Made by a program: the position numbers and the translations under genes. DNA of 37,630 bases from CAYVQE01 sp964633205 (GTDB lineage Bacteria; Myxococcota; B64-G9), in the NCBI GenBank assembly GCA_964633205.1, contig CAZWFN010000051.1, positions 1 to 37,630 on the forward strand, given 5' to 3'. Below, piece by piece: positions 18,248-27,670 of this stretch. The first letter of the stretch is position 1. The number at the start of each line of letters is the position of its first letter. The notes below the pieces were generated by a model. The model had not been told where the DNA came from. It worked only from the letters and a program-made list of their open reading frames with translations, and ran no database searches.

Positions 18248-19017
18248 GCCCGGGTCCCATCGTCGCGCTGCAGCACGAAGAAGACGTAGCCGAAGTCGCT
18301 GCGGTACTTGCGGTACAGGTCGATCTCGTGCTGTAGCTGCGCGGCCACCGCCAGCGCCTCGGGCTCGCCGGCGTGGTCGCGGCGGAAGCGATCCAGGTTC
18401 GCGTCCATGGGCGCGTAGAACTCCTCCCACCAGCCGCTCTCGGGCAGGCGGAACTCGTCGATCAGGCGGTAGCCGCCGTGCGCGGCGATGGCCGCCCGCC
18501 GGGCGGCTGGTTCGCCCAGGTCCGGAGCGTCGTCGCGGTGCAGGGCCACCAATTCGGCCGCCGGATCCGGCCGGAACCAGCAGAACTCGGACAGCACCAG
18601 GTGGCCGCCGGGCGCCAGCAGGCGGCGCCAGGCGGCCAGCCCGCGGGCGAAGCCGATGATGAAGATAGCGCCTTCGGACCAGAGGACGTCGAAGGCGCCG
18701 TCTGCGAAGCGCAGCGCGTGCATGTCGCCGACCTCGGCCCGGATGCGATCGCCGAGCCCGGCCGCGGCGGCGCGCTGCTGCAGCTGGGCGATGAAGGGCG
18801 GGTGAGCGTCCACGGCGGTGATGCGCGCCGGGGTGGCCCGGGCCAGGTCCAGCGTCTGGGCGCCCGCGCCGCAGCCGATATCCAGGATGCGCTGCTCGGC
18901 CGTCAGCGGCGGCAGCCGGCGCAGGGCGCGCTCGGTGCTGGCGCGCTGGCCGGGGCCCTGGCGCGGATTGGACTCGAAGATGGTGTAGAAATGGGGGCTC
19001 GGTTTCTCGATGGACAT
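18244..19017 (-). CDS. Class I SAM-dependent methyltransferase
   Basis: The 257-residue protein has the class I motif I ILDIGCGAGAQTLDLA, acidic post-motif TAVDAHP, motif II VGDMHALRFADGAFDVLWSEGAI, and post-motif ALRRLLAPGGHLVLSEF. The layout resembles small-molecule methyltransferases (UbiE/Type 11 group). ATG 19017 (MSIEKPSPHFY) is preferred over ATG 19083 because an AAGGGA/GAGG stretch precedes it and homologues usually begin close to this point. It forms a two-gene unit with the acetyltransferase that follows. The substrate cannot be inferred. Confidence 0.87.
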   Translation of the reverse strand: MSIEKPSPHFYTIFESNPRQGPGQRASTERALRRLPPLTAEQRILDIGCGAGAQTLDLARATPARITAVDAHPPFIAQLQQRAAAAGLGDRIRAEVGDMHALRFADGAFDVLWSEGAIFIIGFARGLAAWRRLLAPGGHLVLSEFCWFRPDPAAELVALHRDDAPDLGEPAARRAAIAAHGGYRLIDEFRLPESGWWEEFYAPMDANLDRFRRDHAGEPEALAVAAQLQHEIDLYRKYRSDFGYVFFVLQRDDGTRA

Positions 19018-19223
19018 CGCCTCGATCCCTTTCGAGCGGACACACCCGTGCCCGCGTGAGTTGGTGCTCACGATCTGACTCAAGGTTGGGATCTAAGCGA
19101 CAAGTTCCATCCACCGCTGAGCGTACTCCAAGCCGGCGCGCTGATCAAGCGGGATGCCTGTCCCGCTACCGGCTCCCGGCGGCCGAGATTGAGGCTGCCC
19201 CCGATCTGTCGTAGAAAGAGCCC

Positions 19224-20288
19224 ATGAAGCGGAGTGATCCGGGCAGGCACCCGATGCGGTCCTTGAGAAGGCTCGGCCCCGAGCTGCGCTACCGGCTGGG
19301 GCGCGGGCTGTACCTGTGGTGGGTCAAGGCGCTGGCGCGGTGGCGGCACGGCTTGCTGGCGCGGCTGGGCCGCGAGCGGGCCGGCTACCAGCCCTTCGTG
19401 GTCGACGGGCCCGGGAGACGCCAGCGGCTGACCAGCTACCTGAGCCAGGTGTTCGCCGGCAGCGGCCGGGCCGTGTTCGCCCGCGCCATCGAGCAAGGCC
19501 GGGTGCGGCTGAACCGGCGCCGGGCCACCGGCGACACCCGGGTGCGGCGCAAGGACCTGATCGAGCTGTGGCTGCCCGAGGTGCCGCCTTTTCGGCCAGT
19601 GCCGCTGGACGCGCCGCTGCCGGTGGTCTACTGCGACCGCGACCTGGTGGTGGTGCGCAAGCCGGCCGGGGTGCTGTCCATCCCGCTGCGCGACGACATC
19701 GCCGCGCCCAGCGTGGCCGGCTCGCTGCTCGCCCAGGGCCTGGTGCCGGCGGGCCTGGGCACCGCGTTCAGCGCCGGGCTGGCCCACCGGCTGGACCGGC
19801 CCACCTCCGGGCTGCTGCTGGCGGCCCGCCACCCGCGGGCGCTGGCGCGGCTGGAGCGGCTGTTCCGCACCCGCCGGGTGCACAAGCAGTACGCCGCGGT
19901 GGCCGCCGGCCGGCTGGAGCGCGACGGGGTGGTGGATCGGCCCATCGCCCGCGACCGCGGCCGCCTGTGGGCCTTCCGGGTCGCCGAGCACGGCCGCCCG
20001 GCGCTGACCCGCTACGCGGTGCGCGCCCGGCTGCCGGCGGCCACCCTGCTGCGGGTCTGGCCGCACAGCGGCCGCACCCACCAGATCCGCGTCCACCTGG
20101 CAAGCCTGGGCCACCCGCTGCTGGGCGACGGCAAGTACGGCGGGCCCTGCCCGAAAGGCGTCGGGTTGATGCTGCACGCCGAGCAGCTGGCCTTCGCCCA
20201 CCCCTTCACCGGCCAGCCGCTCAGCTTCCACGCCCCGCCGGACGCGGACTTCACCCGCGTCCTGGCCGAGCTGGGCGGCACGCGGTAG
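19224..20288 (+). CDS. RluA-family RNA pseudouridine synthase
   Basis: The 354-residue protein isomerises uridine in rRNA or tRNA. The catalytic Asp is D191 in AHRLDRPTSGLLLAA, the RluA-family signature. Two other family motifs follow: VHKQYAAVAAGR and GRTHQIRVHLASLGHPLLGDGKYGG. An S4-like RNA-binding segment is suggested near 75-115 (FARAIEQGRVRLNRRRA). The basic N-terminal extension (about 1-60) is unusual in its length and carries several Trp and Arg residues. The exact target base is unknown, since RluA/RluC/RluD subtypes cannot be told apart here with certainty. It converges on the AAA ATPase gene, 45 bp away. Confidence 0.92.
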   Translation: MKRSDPGRHPMRSLRRLGPELRYRLGRGLYLWWVKALARWRHGLLARLGRERAGYQPFVVDGPGRRQRLTSYLSQVFAGSGRAVFARAIEQGRVRLNRRRATGDTRVRRKDLIELWLPEVPPFRPVPLDAPLPVVYCDRDLVVVRKPAGVLSIPLRDDIAAPSVAGSLLAQGLVPAGLGTAFSAGLAHRLDRPTSGLLLAARHPRALARLERLFRTRRVHKQYAAVAAGRLERDGVVDRPIARDRGRLWAFRVAEHGRPALTRYAVRARLPAATLLRVWPHSGRTHQIRVHLASLGHPLLGDGKYGGPCPKGVGLMLHAEQLAFAHPFTGQPLSFHAPPDADFTRVLAELGGTR

Positions 20289-20333
20289 CGAGAGCCGGGC
20301 GCCCGGCGGGCCCCTCCGCGGTGCGGACCAGGA

Positions 20334-21527
20334 CTACCAAATGCTCCAGGGCCGCAGCGCGAAGCCCTGGCGCATCATGGCGGCGTCGCCCCCGTAGACC
20401 AGCGCGCCGCCGCTGGCGCGTTCGGCGGCCAGGCGGGTCCACCACTGCAGGCCGGCCAGCGCGTCTGCGGCCACAGTGCGGGCCGACTTGACCTCCACCG
20501 GCACCAGCCGCTCGCCCAGATCCAGCAGCACGTCGATCTCGTGTCCGGTCCGGTCCTTCCAGAAAAAGAGCGGGGCCTCACGGCCGGCGTGCTCAAAGGC
20601 CTTGGTCAGCTCGCCGACCACGAAGCTCTCGAACAGCGGGCCGCGCAGCGGGTGGCGGGCCAGCACATGGGGGCTGCGGATGCCGAGCAAGTAGCAGGCC
20701 AGACCGGTATCCAAGAAGTGCAGCTTGGGCCGTTTCCTGAGCCGCTTGCGGAAGTTCTCGTGATGCGGTGGCAGCAGCGCGACCAGCGAGCCGACCCGCA
20801 AGGCGGTCATCCAGGCACGGGCGGTGGGCTGGGTGATGCCCACGTCCTCGGCCAGCGAGGCCAGGTTGAGCTCCTGGGCGGTTCGCGCGGCGGCCAGCCG
20901 GATGAATCGCTCGAAGGCGTCCAGGTCCATGATGCGCAGCACGTCGCGCACGTCGCGCTCCACGTAGGTGCGCTGGTAGTCAGCCAGCCAGACATCCGGT
21001 TCGAGCTGCCGGTCGTGGATCCGCGGATAGAACCCGGCCCAGACAGCGGCCCACGGGGCCTGGGCCGGCGGGGTTCGTGCCTCCGACGACCGGTCGAGAG
21101 CCGCCGGGTCCATCCAGCCCCAGCCGTGCAACTCGGCCAGCGACAGCGGCAGCAGCCGCAGGATGGCGGTGCGGCCGGCCAGGCTCTGGGAGACCTTCTC
21201 CATGAGCAGGAAGTTCTGCGAGCCGGTCAGCACGAAACGACCGGGGCGATCATCCTCGTCCACGGACACCTGGATATAGGACAGCAGCTCCGGGACGCGG
21301 TGTACCTCGTCCAGGATCACCCCCTGCGGATGCCCGGCCAGCAAATCCAGGGGATCGGCGCGGGCGTGGGCGCGCACGTCCGGCCGCTCCAGCGACAGGT
21401 AATCGCAGTCCGGAAACACGTGCCGGACCAGGGTCGTCTTGCCCGACTGCCGCGGTCCGATCAGGGTGACCACGGGCATGGTGGCAGCCCGCCGGGCCAG
21501 ATGGGGAGTCAGGTGGCGCTCAAACAC
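20334..21527 (-). CDS. AAA ATPase with DUF4143 domain
   Basis: The 397-residue protein has a P-loop GPRQSGKTTLVRHVF, Walker B VILDEVHRVPELL and sensor region FVLTGSQNFLLMEKVSQSLAGRT, all in an AAA_14 domain (about 18-150). The C-terminal DUF4143 domain has EDVGITQPTARAWMTALR (winged helix) and a nuclease-like HEIDVLLDLGERLVPVEVKSA segment, which has the D-x(n)-ExK pattern of PD-(D/E)XK folds. Such proteins are common, mobile and of uncertain role; some behave as defence or toxin-antitoxin-like genes. The start is GTG 21527. A strong promoter lies just upstream and leaves almost no leader. Confidence 0.9.
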   Translation of the reverse strand: MFERHLTPHLARRAATMPVVTLIGPRQSGKTTLVRHVFPDCDYLSLERPDVRAHARADPLDLLAGHPQGVILDEVHRVPELLSYIQVSVDEDDRPGRFVLTGSQNFLLMEKVSQSLAGRTAILRLLPLSLAELHGWGWMDPAALDRSSEARTPPAQAPWAAVWAGFYPRIHDRQLEPDVWLADYQRTYVERDVRDVLRIMDLDAFERFIRLAAARTAQELNLASLAEDVGITQPTARAWMTALRVGSLVALLPPHHENFRKRLRKRPKLHFLDTGLACYLLGIRSPHVLARHPLRGPLFESFVVGELTKAFEHAGREAPLFFWKDRTGHEIDVLLDLGERLVPVEVKSARTVAADALAGLQWWTRLAAERASGGALVYGGDAAMMRQGFALRPWSIW

Positions 21528-21533
21528 ACCTAG

Positions 21534-21562
21534 AATATATATACTTTTCCCGAAACTGTCAA
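21534..21562 (-). promoter_or_regulatory. sigma70-type promoter for the AAA/DUF4143 gene
   Basis: Read on the minus strand, TTGACA (plus 21557-21562) and TATATT (plus 21534-21539) are separated by exactly 17 bp. The expected start site, about 7 nt past the -10, falls at or near 21527, which is the GTG start codon. The stretch is AT-rich in a GC-rich window. Confidence 0.72.
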
Positions 21563-21584
21563 AAACAAAATCCGATTTTGTTTT
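21562..21584. repeat. 23-bp AT-rich inverted repeat
   Basis: AAAACAAAATC, one central C, then GATTTTGTTTT: an 11-1-11 perfect palindrome. It lies downstream of the ABC permease stop (21618) and abuts the -35 box of the AAA gene. It could be a weak terminator for the upstream operon, since its right arm on the minus strand is T-rich, or an operator. Confidence 0.6.
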
Positions 21585-21617
21585 GGCCCGAGATGAATTC
21601 CCGCTGGCGGCTCGGGC

Positions 21618-22388
21618 TTACAGGCCCTTCGTCCGCCAGCGGCGGTGGAACAGCCAGGCCAGCCAGCCGAACAGCGCGCTGGACGCGATCAGCATCAGCG
21701 TGGCGAGCCAGACGGAGAAGTACATGCTCTGGCCGAAGGCGCCGCGGATGAGGTCGCCGGCGTAGGACAGGGGTGAGGCCGGCGCCAGCCAGCGGGCCCA
21801 GCCGGGCATGGCGGCGATGGGGACGAAGATGCCGCTGATGAACAGCAGCGGCAGGCGCACCAGGTTCGACAGCAGCATGACGCTGGCGGGGCCCTTGACC
21901 GGCGGCGAGGCCAGCAGCACCCCCATGGCGGCGAAGCTGGCGGCCCCCAGCCCGATGCCGGCCAGCAGCAGCAGCGGGCTGGCCAGCGCGGCGTCGGTCA
22001 GGGCCAGGCCCAGCGCGATGGGGACGATGGACAGGCCGAGGCCGAAGATCAGCCCGCTGAGCACGTCCCCGGCCAGGATGGCCGACAGCGACACCGGCGC
22101 GGCGATCAGGCGCTCGTAGGTCCTGGCCTGTCGCTCCCAGGGGGTGACCAGCGGGCCGACCGCGCTGGCGGTGAACCACAGCGCCATGGCGATCATGCCG
22201 GGGACCACCTGCGCGATGGGGATGGGCCGGCCCATCTTGAAGGCCAGGAAGAAGAAGACCGGAAACAGCACCCCGAAGATCAACACCGGCGCCTTGAGGT
22301 AGTACAGCAAGGCGTTCTTGCGGACGATGACCAGGGCCACCCGCAGCTGGTGGCGCCAGGAGCCGACCCGCTCGGCCTGCCCGCTCAT
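21618..22388 (-). CDS. ABC-2 type transporter permease
   Basis: The 256-residue inner-membrane protein has six predicted helices in the ABC-2 pattern: an N-terminal cytosolic part, LYYLKAPVLIFGVLFPVFFFLAF, then TAS-AVGPLVTPWERQARTYERLIAAPVS, which is the coupling region, and further helices to the C-terminal basic tail (HRRWRTKGL). It pairs with the ATPase encoded upstream: its ATG 22388 overlaps the ATPase stop by 4 nt (ATGA). Together they resemble drug or lipid exporters of the DrrAB/NodIJ type. The substrate is unknown. The position after an RND pump suggests a shared export or resistance function. Confidence 0.9.
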   Translation of the reverse strand: MSGQAERVGSWRHQLRVALVIVRKNALLYYLKAPVLIFGVLFPVFFFLAFKMGRPIPIAQVVPGMIAMALWFTASAVGPLVTPWERQARTYERLIAAPVSLSAILAGDVLSGLIFGLGLSIVPIALGLALTDAALASPLLLLAGIGLGAASFAAMGVLLASPPVKGPASVMLLSNLVRLPLLFISGIFVPIAAMPGWARWLAPASPLSYAGDLIRGAFGQSMYFSVWLATLMLIASSALFGWLAWLFHRRWRTKGL

Positions 22389-23338
22389 GCCGGTGGCTCC
22401 TGGGCTTGATCGGCGGTGAAGTGTACGAACACGTCCTCGAGGCTGGGCTTGCAGGTACACAGGCGCTCGATGCCGGCTTCGCGGGCCTCGGCCAGGCGCA
22501 CCACCTCCGCGGCCAGCCGACCCGGCGTGGCCGTGTAGAGGCGAATGGCGCCGCCTTGGCGGACGACCCGCGACACCCCGTCCAGGGCCTCCAGCTCGGC
22601 CAGCTCCGGCTGCGCCCCGGTGAGAGCGACCTCCACGTACTGGCTCGCGCCGATGGCCGAGCGGAGGCGCTCCGGCGTGTCGATGGCCGCGATTCGGCCC
22701 GCCTTGACGATCGCCACCCGCGAGCACATCTGCTCCGCCTCGGCCATGTCGTGGGTGGTCAGCAGCACGGTCAGCCCGTCCGCATTCAGCCCGGTGACGA
22801 TGCGCCGGATGAGCCGGGTGCTGTGCACGTCCAGGCCGCTGGTGGGCTCGTCCAGGAACAGGACATCGGGTCGGGTGACCAGCGCCGTGGCCAACATCAG
22901 CCGCTGGCGCAGCCCCTTGGACAGAGCGCCGGCCTTGTCGCGCCGCCGCTCTGCAAGCCCCAGGACCTCCAGCAGCCGCTCCGCCCGCCCGGCCCGCCGG
23001 CGCCGGGGCACCCCGTACAGCGCCGCCATCAGCTCGATGTTCTGCCAGACGGTCAGATCCACGTAGACATTGGCGTCTTCAGGCACCACCGCGAGCTGCG
23101 ATCGCGACCGCAAGCCGGCGCAGCGGATGTCGTGGCCGTGGATGCGGGCGGTGCCGGCAGTGGGCGCCAGCACCCCGCTGAGCATGCGCATGGTGCTGGT
23201 CTTGCCCGCACCGTTGGGGCCCAGAAAGCCGAACAGCTCCCCGGCCCGCACGTCGAAATCCACCCCGGCCACCGCCTCGACGTCGCCGAAGCGGCGGGCC
23301 AGCCCGCGCACCTGGATGATGGGCTCCGGCTCGCTCAT
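22385..23338 (-). CDS. ABC transporter ATP-binding protein (DrrA/CcmA-like)
   Basis: The 317-residue ATPase has Walker A GPNGAGKTS, signature LSKGLRQRLMLA, Walker B VLFLDEPTSGLD and the switch His in LLTTHDMAEAE. A C-terminal extension of about 80 residues (from TPERLRSAIGAS) is typical of DrrA-type ATPases. It energises the ABC-2 permease encoded directly after it. The gene begins 55 bp after the RND pump gene on the same strand. Confidence 0.93.
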   Translation of the reverse strand: MSEPEPIIQVRGLARRFGDVEAVAGVDFDVRAGELFGFLGPNGAGKTSTMRMLSGVLAPTAGTARIHGHDIRCAGLRSRSQLAVVPEDANVYVDLTVWQNIELMAALYGVPRRRRAGRAERLLEVLGLAERRRDKAGALSKGLRQRLMLATALVTRPDVLFLDEPTSGLDVHSTRLIRRIVTGLNADGLTVLLTTHDMAEAEQMCSRVAIVKAGRIAAIDTPERLRSAIGASQYVEVALTGAQPELAELEALDGVSRVVRQGGAIRLYTATPGRLAAEVVRLAEAREAGIERLCTCKPSLEDVFVHFTADQAQEPPA

Positions 23339-23393
23339 CGCCGCCCTCCGCTGCCTCCGTTTGAACCCGACCCTGCCGCCATGGATCGCCGAG

Positions 23394-26300
23394 TCACGAC
23401 CGGGCCGCTGCGGCTGCCCGGCGCCGGGACAGGAGCCGCTTCAGTTTGCCGCTCCCGCTGTCGAAGACGCTGTAGAGCACGGGGATGAAGATGATGGTCA
23501 GAAAGGTCGAGGAGGCGAAGCCGCCGATGACCGCGATCGCCAGCGGCGAGAAGCGTTCGGCCCCCAGGGACCACTCGGCGGCCAGCGGGATCATGCCGAC
23601 GATGGTCGAGAAGCTGGTCATCATGATGGGGCGGAAGCGCAGCGCGACCGCCGCCGCCAGGGCCTCGTCGAGCGCCGCACCGCGCGCGCTCTCTTGCTCG
23701 ATGAAGGCCAGGAGCAAGATGGCGCTGTTGATCACCATGCCCACGATCAGGATCAGGCCGACCATGACCGGCATGGACACCGGCTTGCCGGCGAGATACA
23801 GCGCCGCGGCGATGCCGGCGAAGCTCAGCGGGATGGAGATCATGACGGTCAAGGGATGGACGAAGGATCGAAACTGCGCGACCAACAGCAGGTAGACGGC
23901 GATCAGGCCGATGACCAAGGCCATGCCGATCTCGCTTGTCGACTCCGCCAGATCGCCCTTCTCGCCGGTGATATCCACCCGATAACCGCTCGGCACGGTG
24001 ATGTCCGCCAAGGCCCGCTCCACATCGGCCACGACGAAAGACAGCGGCCGGCCCTCGATGAAGGCGGACACATCGAGGCTCTGCGCCAGGTTCTCGCGGG
24101 TGACCAATCCCTGGCTGACGGTCTCTCTGATCTGGGCCATCTCGGCCAGCGGCAAGGGATCGCGCGTCGCCGCGGTGAACACCGGAAACCGCAAGATGTC
24201 TTCGGCCGTGCTGCTCTGCGCCTCGAGGAAAGAGACCTTGATGGGCAGCGGCGTGCCGCTGTCGCCGTAGTACTCACCGGCGTCGACCCCATCCGTGCCC
24301 GCCCGGGCGATCTGGCCGACCATGGCCGGTGTCACCCCGAGCCGGGCGGCCTCGAGCACGTCGATGTCCAGGCGCCCCTGGCGCTGGTCGATGCGCCAGG
24401 CGCGCATCGGCGCCACGATGGAACGGACCCGGCCGAGCCGCGCCTCTACTACCCGGCCGAGGGCATCGAGCACCAGCGGGTCGTCTCCCGTGATGCGCAC
24501 CACCACCGGGGCCGAGGTGGTGGCCTTGGCGGTGTTGCCCAGCTCTCGAACGGTGGCGACCCGGATGCCCGCTATGCGGTCCAGCCCGTCGCGGATCCGG
24601 CCCTCGATGTCCCAGACGCTATCGCTGCGCTGGTTGCGATCCGTCAGCGTCACCGTGATGTAGCCCTGGGTGGGGCCCTGAACACCGAAGGAGGACAGCG
24701 ATCGCATTCCCTGCTCGAAGCCGACCTGCGACTGGACCAGCCGCACCTGCGGCTCTTCGAGGATCAGGTCTTCGACCGCCGCGACCACCCGCTCGGTCCG
24801 TTCGAGCGACGAGCCGGATGGCGTCTGCAGGGAGACGAAGAAGCTGCCGCTGTCCATCTTGGGCAGCACGTCCATGCCCAGCGCCCGCAGGCCGGCCACA
24901 CCTCCGGCCAACAGCCCCAGGGCTGCCAGCCCGACCACCCAGCGGTGACGCAGTCCCGCGCCGAGCGCCGCCAGATAGAAGTGCTTCAGCCGTTCCATGG
25001 CCCAGTTGAACGGGGCGGAGACCAGCCGGGCGATGCGGTCGCCGATGCCGGGGCTCCGGGACCCGGAGGTGACATGGAGCGAAAACAGCGGGACGAGGAC
25101 GAGGGCGACGACGATCGACGAGGAGAAGGCCAGCAGCAGGGTGAGCGCCAGCGGACCGAAGGTCTTGGCGGTGAAGCCGGAGAGGAACAGCAGCGGCACC
25201 AGCACGGCGAGGTTGGTCAGCGTCCCGCCGAGCGCGGCGCCGCGCACCTCGTCCGCGCCGGCCACGGCGGCCTGCTCGGCATCGAGCTCATCCTGGTCCT
25301 TGCGCCGGACGATGTTCTCGAGAACGACCACCGAGTTGTCGATCACGATGCCCACGGCCAGGATGATCGCCGACAGGGTCACCAGGTTGAGATCGATGGC
25401 CAGCATCTTCATCGCCGCGAAGGTGATGCCGAACGACAGCGGCATGGTCAGCGCCACCACCACCGAGGTCCGCCAGCGGCGGAGGAAGAAGAGCATCAGG
25501 ATCGCGGTGAACAGGATCGCCTGCCAGATGTTGCCGATCAGGTTGTCGACCGAGGTCTGGGCGAAGCTGGCGCTCTCCTCGCCCTCGCGGATGTCGACGC
25601 CGGAGTAGCGCGATTCGAGTTCGGCGGCCACCGCTCTGGCGCCCTCGACCACGGCCACCGTATTGGCCTCGGTGGTCTTGAAGACCTGCATCGCGATGGC
25701 CCGCCGGCCATCCAGGCGGAACCGCGAGTCGTCGGCCAGCGACGCCTTGCGCACCGTACCGAGATCGCCGAGCAGGACCCGCGAGCGGCCGGGCCTGGCG
25801 ATGGGGATGTCTGCCAGCGCCGCGACGGCGCCGGCGCGGGCGTCGACCCGGAACATGGCCTGGGTCGTGTCGCTGCGGATGCGGCCCGCCGGCGTCATGG
25901 CGTTGTGGGCGCGCAGGCTGGCCACCACGCTTTGCAAAGGCACCCGCTCGGCCTCGAGCGCGTGGCGGTCGAGCTCCACCAGCACCGCCGGGCGGCTGCC
26001 GCCGAACACATCCACCGCGGCGACCCCCGTCACCTGCTGTAGGCGCGGCGCGAACTCGTCCTCGGCGAGCTTGCGCGCGCGGGTGAGCTCGGTCGCGCTC
26101 ACGGCGAAGGTGACGACGGGCCGATCGTTGGTCGAGAACTCGAGCACCTGCGGTTCGCGGATGCCGGCGGGCAGCTCGCCGCGGATGCGGGCGATGGCGT
26201 TCTGCACATCCACGGCGGCCAGATCGACGTCCCGCTGGTACTGGAACTCGACCGACACCACCGACAGGTTGTCCTGGGAGGACGACTTGACCCGAAACAC

Positions 26301-26522
26301 CCCCTCGATCGACGCGAACTCCTCCTCGAGCCGGCGCGATAGATCCTCGGCCACATCGCCGGCCGCTGCGCCCGGGTAGGTCGTGATGACGTTGACCAGC
26401 GGCGGCGCCGTGTCCGGAAAGAGCTGGACCGGCAGGCGCTTGTAGGCCATGTAGCCGAACACGGCCACGGCCAGCACGAGCGCCCACAGCGCGTGACGGT
26501 TGCTCAGGATCCAGCGGGTCAT
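23394..26522 (-). CDS. RND efflux pump inner-membrane subunit (HAE/CusA-like superfamily)
   Basis: The 1042-residue protein is a full-length RND transporter. It opens with MTRWILSNRHALWAL and a first membrane helix. Two large periplasmic loops and twelve helices are expected. A proton-relay region is visible in VGIVIDNSVVVLEN, where the second of the AcrB Asp pair is Asn, as in many non-AcrB members. SFAGIAAALYLAGKPVSMPVM and GLILIVGMVINSAILLLAFIE mark the C-terminal helices. The pump should work with the membrane-fusion protein encoded upstream. Its ATG overlaps the upstream stop by 4 nt. No outer-membrane TolC-type gene is seen in the window. Confidence 0.94.
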   Translation of the reverse strand: MTRWILSNRHALWALVLAVAVFGYMAYKRLPVQLFPDTAPPLVNVITTYPGAAAGDVAEDLSRRLEEEFASIEGVFRVKSSSQDNLSVVSVEFQYQRDVDLAAVDVQNAIARIRGELPAGIREPQVLEFSTNDRPVVTFAVSATELTRARKLAEDEFAPRLQQVTGVAAVDVFGGSRPAVLVELDRHALEAERVPLQSVVASLRAHNAMTPAGRIRSDTTQAMFRVDARAGAVAALADIPIARPGRSRVLLGDLGTVRKASLADDSRFRLDGRRAIAMQVFKTTEANTVAVVEGARAVAAELESRYSGVDIREGEESASFAQTSVDNLIGNIWQAILFTAILMLFFLRRWRTSVVVALTMPLSFGITFAAMKMLAIDLNLVTLSAIILAVGIVIDNSVVVLENIVRRKDQDELDAEQAAVAGADEVRGAALGGTLTNLAVLVPLLFLSGFTAKTFGPLALTLLLAFSSSIVVALVLVPLFSLHVTSGSRSPGIGDRIARLVSAPFNWAMERLKHFYLAALGAGLRHRWVVGLAALGLLAGGVAGLRALGMDVLPKMDSGSFFVSLQTPSGSSLERTERVVAAVEDLILEEPQVRLVQSQVGFEQGMRSLSSFGVQGPTQGYITVTLTDRNQRSDSVWDIEGRIRDGLDRIAGIRVATVRELGNTAKATTSAPVVVRITGDDPLVLDALGRVVEARLGRVRSIVAPMRAWRIDQRQGRLDIDVLEAARLGVTPAMVGQIARAGTDGVDAGEYYGDSGTPLPIKVSFLEAQSSTAEDILRFPVFTAATRDPLPLAEMAQIRETVSQGLVTRENLAQSLDVSAFIEGRPLSFVVADVERALADITVPSGYRVDITGEKGDLAESTSEIGMALVIGLIAVYLLLVAQFRSFVHPLTVMISIPLSFAGIAAALYLAGKPVSMPVMVGLILIVGMVINSAILLLAFIEQESARGAALDEALAAAVALRFRPIMMTSFSTIVGMIPLAAEWSLGAERFSPLAIAVIGGFASSTFLTIIFIPVLYSVFDSGSGKLKRLLSRRRAAAAARS

Positions 26523-27670
26523 GGCTGCTTCCCGTCCTCGCCATCCGGGTGCACCGCAAAGACCTGGCTGCCATCTGCGAGAAGGTCCAGGTTGCTCACG
26601 GCCACCATGTCGCCGGCGGCGAGCTCGCCATCCACCCCGATGCGGCCGCGATCGCGAATGCCCGGCGCGACCGCTACCGCGCGCGCCCGGCCGTCCTCGA
26701 TGACGAACACGATGCTGCCCGCCTCTGATTCCGCAATGGCCGCTGCCGGAACGGCGATTGCGCCAGCGGTCTCGGCGACCACCAGATCCACCCGCATCGA
26801 CGTGCCGTGCCCCGGGTCGACGTCGCCGGGCAGGGCCACCGCGATCTCCGTGGTTCTACCCGGGCCGGTCGCCATCGGCGCCACGCTAGCGACCTCCAGG
26901 CGCAGCGCCTTTTCGCCCAGCCGAACCCGCGCCGGGATCCCCTGGCGCACGCCCTTGGCCAGATCGCGCTCGCCGACCGCTGCCCGCACCTCGAGATCGT
27001 GGCTGCCGAAGACGAGCAACGGGCTGCCGGGCATGACGTTCTGGCCCGGCTCCGCCAGCCACTGCAGCACACGGCCGGCAAAGGGCGCCGTCTCCGCGGA
27101 CTTTCTCTTGGCGGCAGCGATCTCGCGGCTGCCGGCCCGGGCTGCGGCCACGGCGGCGTTCGCATTCTCGCAAGCCCGCCGGCTGCGGTCGAGCCGCGTG
27201 GTCGAGATGGCCCCGGTCGCGGCCAGCCGCTGGTCCCGCTGGAAGGAATCGCACAGGAAGCCGCGCTCCGTCTCGGCCCGCTGCAGCTCGGCCTCCAGCC
27301 GCGACACCCGGGCCTCGAGCTCGGGCACGGCGATCCTGGCGACCACCCGGCCCGCGTCCACGGTCTCGCCTTCGCCGCTGAGCGCGATCACTCTACCGGC
27401 TGTCCGCGCGACAACCTTGACCTCCCGCCGCGAGTGGACCGTACCCACGTAGGCGACGCTGCGGGCCAGGTCCGCGCGCACGATCGGCGCCACCCGCACC
27501 GCCACCGGAGCCGAACCCTCCGCGGACCGCGGCTCATCCGCGGCACATCCCGCCCAGAGCCAGCCGGGCCCCAAAAGCAACAGGCTCACGGCCGCCACGG
27601 CCAAGAGCGCGTGCCGCGCGCCGCGCCGGGGGCGCGCGCCTTCGTTCGGTGATGTGCTCGAAGCCCTCAT
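26519..27670 (-). CDS. RND efflux membrane-fusion protein (HlyD/AcrA-like), probable lipoprotein
   Basis: The 383-residue periplasmic adaptor has a signal segment LLAVAAVSLLLLGPGWLWAGC ending in a lipobox-like Cys. A barrel-sandwich half-motif follows (VVARTAGRVIALSGEGETVDAGRVVARI), then a coiled-coil segment from about 105 to 175, and the second half-motif KRKSAETAPFAGRVLQWLAEPGQNV. Beta-barrel and membrane-proximal domains follow. It joins the RND pump at 23394 to an outer-membrane channel. ATG 27670 overlaps the TetR stop by 4 nt, and its own stop overlaps the RND start by 4 nt. Confidence 0.93.
   Translation of the reverse strand: MRASSTSPNEGARPRRGARHALLAVAAVSLLLLGPGWLWAGCAADEPRSAEGSAPVAVRVAPIVRADLARSVAYVGTVHSRREVKVVARTAGRVIALSGEGETVDAGRVVARIAVPELEARVSRLEAELQRAETERGFLCDSFQRDQRLAATGAISTTRLDRSRRACENANAAVAAARAGSREIAAAKRKSAETAPFAGRVLQWLAEPGQNVMPGSPLLVFGSHDLEVRAAVGERDLAKGVRQGIPARVRLGEKALRLEVASVAPMATGPGRTTEIAVALPGDVDPGHGTSMRVDLVVAETAGAIAVPAAAIAESEAGSIVFVIEDGRARAVAVAPGIRDRGRIGVDGELAAGDMVAVSNLDLLADGSQVFAVHPDGEDGKQP

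Noticed and set aside
17396..19114. 572-residue minus-strand frame
   Set aside because: Only its last 283 residues are a real protein (the acetyltransferase). The first part is the wrong-frame shadow of the methyltransferase gene.
20294..20307. GCCGGGCGCCCGGC palindrome between convergent genes
   Set aside because: It has no loop and no T-tract, so it cannot act as an ordinary terminator hairpin; probably a by-product of high GC.
23070..26042. 990-residue plus-strand open frame
   Set aside because: It is the antisense shadow of the RND pump and ABC ATPase genes, with a composition rich in His, Asp, Gln and Arg and no recognisable domain.
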